Below, in pieces: positions 4,457 to 5,367 of a DNA stretch of 5,367 nt; position 1 is the first letter of the stretch, and each line of letters opens with the position of its first letter. Under the pieces are notes generated by a model. It was not told the DNA's origin. It made no database searches and saw nothing but the letters and a program-made list of their open reading frames with translations. A program made the position numbers and the translations under genes. The DNA comes from an uncultured Candidatus Saccharibacteria bacterium. Lineage in GTDB: Bacteria; Patescibacteriota; Saccharimonadia; Saccharimonadales; Saccharimonadaceae. The stretch covers positions 1 through 5,367 of the forward strand of contig CALIAC010000027.1 in NCBI GenBank assembly GCA_938041555.1, written 5' to 3'.

Positions 4457-5367
4457 TTACTTACTGCGCTTCTCGATAATCTCCTGCGCGACGTTTGGTG
4501 GGACTTCCTCGTAGTGAGCAAGTTCCATCGTGCTGGCAGCTCGGCCCTGCGACATCGAGCGGATGTCGCTGGTGTAGCCAAACATGTTTGCCAGTGGCAC
4601 GATAGCCTTGACGAGCTTCGCGCCGCCCATCAAGTCTTCCATTGCCTCAATGCGGCCCCGGCGGCTATTGAGGTCGCCAATGATATCACCCATGAATTCC
4701 TCAGGTGTTGTCACCTCAACCTTCATCACTGGCTCAAGCAAGACTGGGTTGGCCTTCTTGATACCTTCGCGGGCAGCCAGGTGAGCAGCCAGATTGAAGG
4801 CGAGCTCGCTTGAGTCGACATCGTGGTAGCTTCCGTCGTACAAGGTCGCCTTGACGTCAACAACTGGATAACCAGCAATCACACCACCATCGAGTGTCTC
4901 CTTAATACCCTTCTGCACAGCTGGGCGGTACTCTTGTGGCACCACACCACCCTTGATTTCATCGAAGAATTCGTAGCCCTTGCCTGGCTCGTTCGGCTCA
5001 AAGCGTACCCAGACATCACCGTATTGGCCACGACCACCAGACTGCTTGGCATGCTTACCCTGCGCCTCAGCCGTGCCCTTGATGGTCTCGCGGTAGGCGA
5101 CTTGCGGCTCACCAACATTGGCCTCAACGTTAAACTCGCGCTTCATGCGGTCGATCAAAATCTCTAGGTGAAGCTCACCCATACCGCTCATGATAGTCTG
5201 GCCTGTCTCTTCATCGGTGTAGACGCGGAAGGTTGGGTCTTCTTCAGCCAGGCGTTGCAGAGCAATACCCATCTTTTCCTGGTCGGCCTTAGTCTTGGGC
5301 TCCACCGCGATCGATACCGGTGGCTCAGGGAAGCTAATTGCTTCAAGAGCAATTGGATGCGCTTGAT
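4457..5367 (-). CDS. fusA: Elongation factor G, C-terminal 302 residues (5' end outside window)
   Basis: EF-G is the GTPase that drives tRNA-mRNA translocation and, with RRF, ribosome recycling. The frame enters from the right edge with no start codon in the window and ends at TAA (4459-4457), so the GTPase domain and domain II lie outside. In the visible fragment, numbered from its first complete codon at 5365, the domain II/III junction EPKTKADQEKM (22-32) leads into domain III with GMGELHLEI (61-69). Domain IV has GGRGQYG (110-116) and the decoding-centre tip loop YDGSYHDVDSSE (176-187), whose His181 matches the conserved His583 of E. coli. Domain V follows with GDLNSRRG (230-237). All look intact, so this is an ordinary functional EF-G. 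An ATG at 5305 is internal, not a start. A strong terminator follows. Confidence 0.98.
   Translation of the reverse strand, partial: QAHPIALEAISFPEPPVSIAVEPKTKADQEKMGIALQRLAEEDPTFRVYTDEETGQTIMSGMGELHLEILIDRMKREFNVEANVGEPQVAYRETIKGTAEAQGKHAKQSGGRGQYGDVWVRFEPNEPGKGYEFFDEIKGGVVPQEYRPAVQKGIKETLDGGVIAGYPVVDVKATLYDGSYHDVDSSELAFNLAAHLAAREGIKKANPVLLEPVMKVEVTTPEEFMGDIIGDLNSRRGRIEAMEDLMGGAKLVKAIVPLANMFGYTSDIRSMSQGRAASTMELAHYEEVPPNVAQEIIEKRSK

Noticed and set aside
4823..5167. Plus-strand frame of 114 residues antisense to fusA
   Set aside because: It lies wholly within conserved EF-G sequence and has no SD or family resemblance.

Overview
The window holds seven protein genes and no RNA genes, and coding is dense. 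From low to high coordinate it carries: the 5' part of tuf (EF-Tu, minus strand, cut by the left edge); a DUF4253-domain gene; a three-gene polar amino-acid ABC importer (ATPase, permease, substrate-binding protein, all minus strand); an Hsp20 small heat-shock gene (the only plus-strand gene); and the 3' part of fusA (EF-G, minus strand, cut by the right edge).

Organism: a bacterium using the standard code (TAA, TAG and TGA all act as stops), with roughly balanced base composition, very short intergenic gaps, Shine-Dalgarno sites and sigma70-like promoters. The EF-Tu G3 box DMPGH, with Met where most bacteria have Cys, and the nearby segment ASSHQEYESEKRHYAHVDM look to me like Candidatus Saccharibacteria (TM7) or related Patescibacteria. 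This is recall-based inference; no search was run.

Layout and expression: the importer genes are tightly coupled (4-bp ATGA overlap between binding protein and permease, 8-bp overlap between permease and ATPase). They are transcribed leftward from a promoter whose -10 lies 7 nt before the ATG, so the mRNA is probably leaderless. The Hsp20 gene diverges from the same 103-bp region. The two predicted -35 boxes lie back to back inside one palindrome (core CAAGTACTTG), a plausible shared control site. The DUF4253 gene has its own extended -10 promoter and a very strong Shine-Dalgarno. tuf has a good promoter and a leader of about 92 nt with foldable elements, including a hairpin whose loop is the Shine-Dalgarno core. 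Hsp20 and fusA converge on two separate hairpin terminators.

How it fits together: fusA and tuf are often neighbours in a translation operon. Here they keep the same orientation and order, but about 3.9 kb of transport, stress and unknown genes lies between them, and fusA ends in its own terminator. The importer would bring amino acids into the cell, which fits a cell with little biosynthesis, though the substrate cannot be read from sequence. I saw no mobile element, CRISPR array, toxin-antitoxin pair or clear novel multi-gene system. The most interesting signals are the divergent palindromic promoter region, the leaderless importer operon, the tuf leader and an unusual palindrome-coded insert in the permease.
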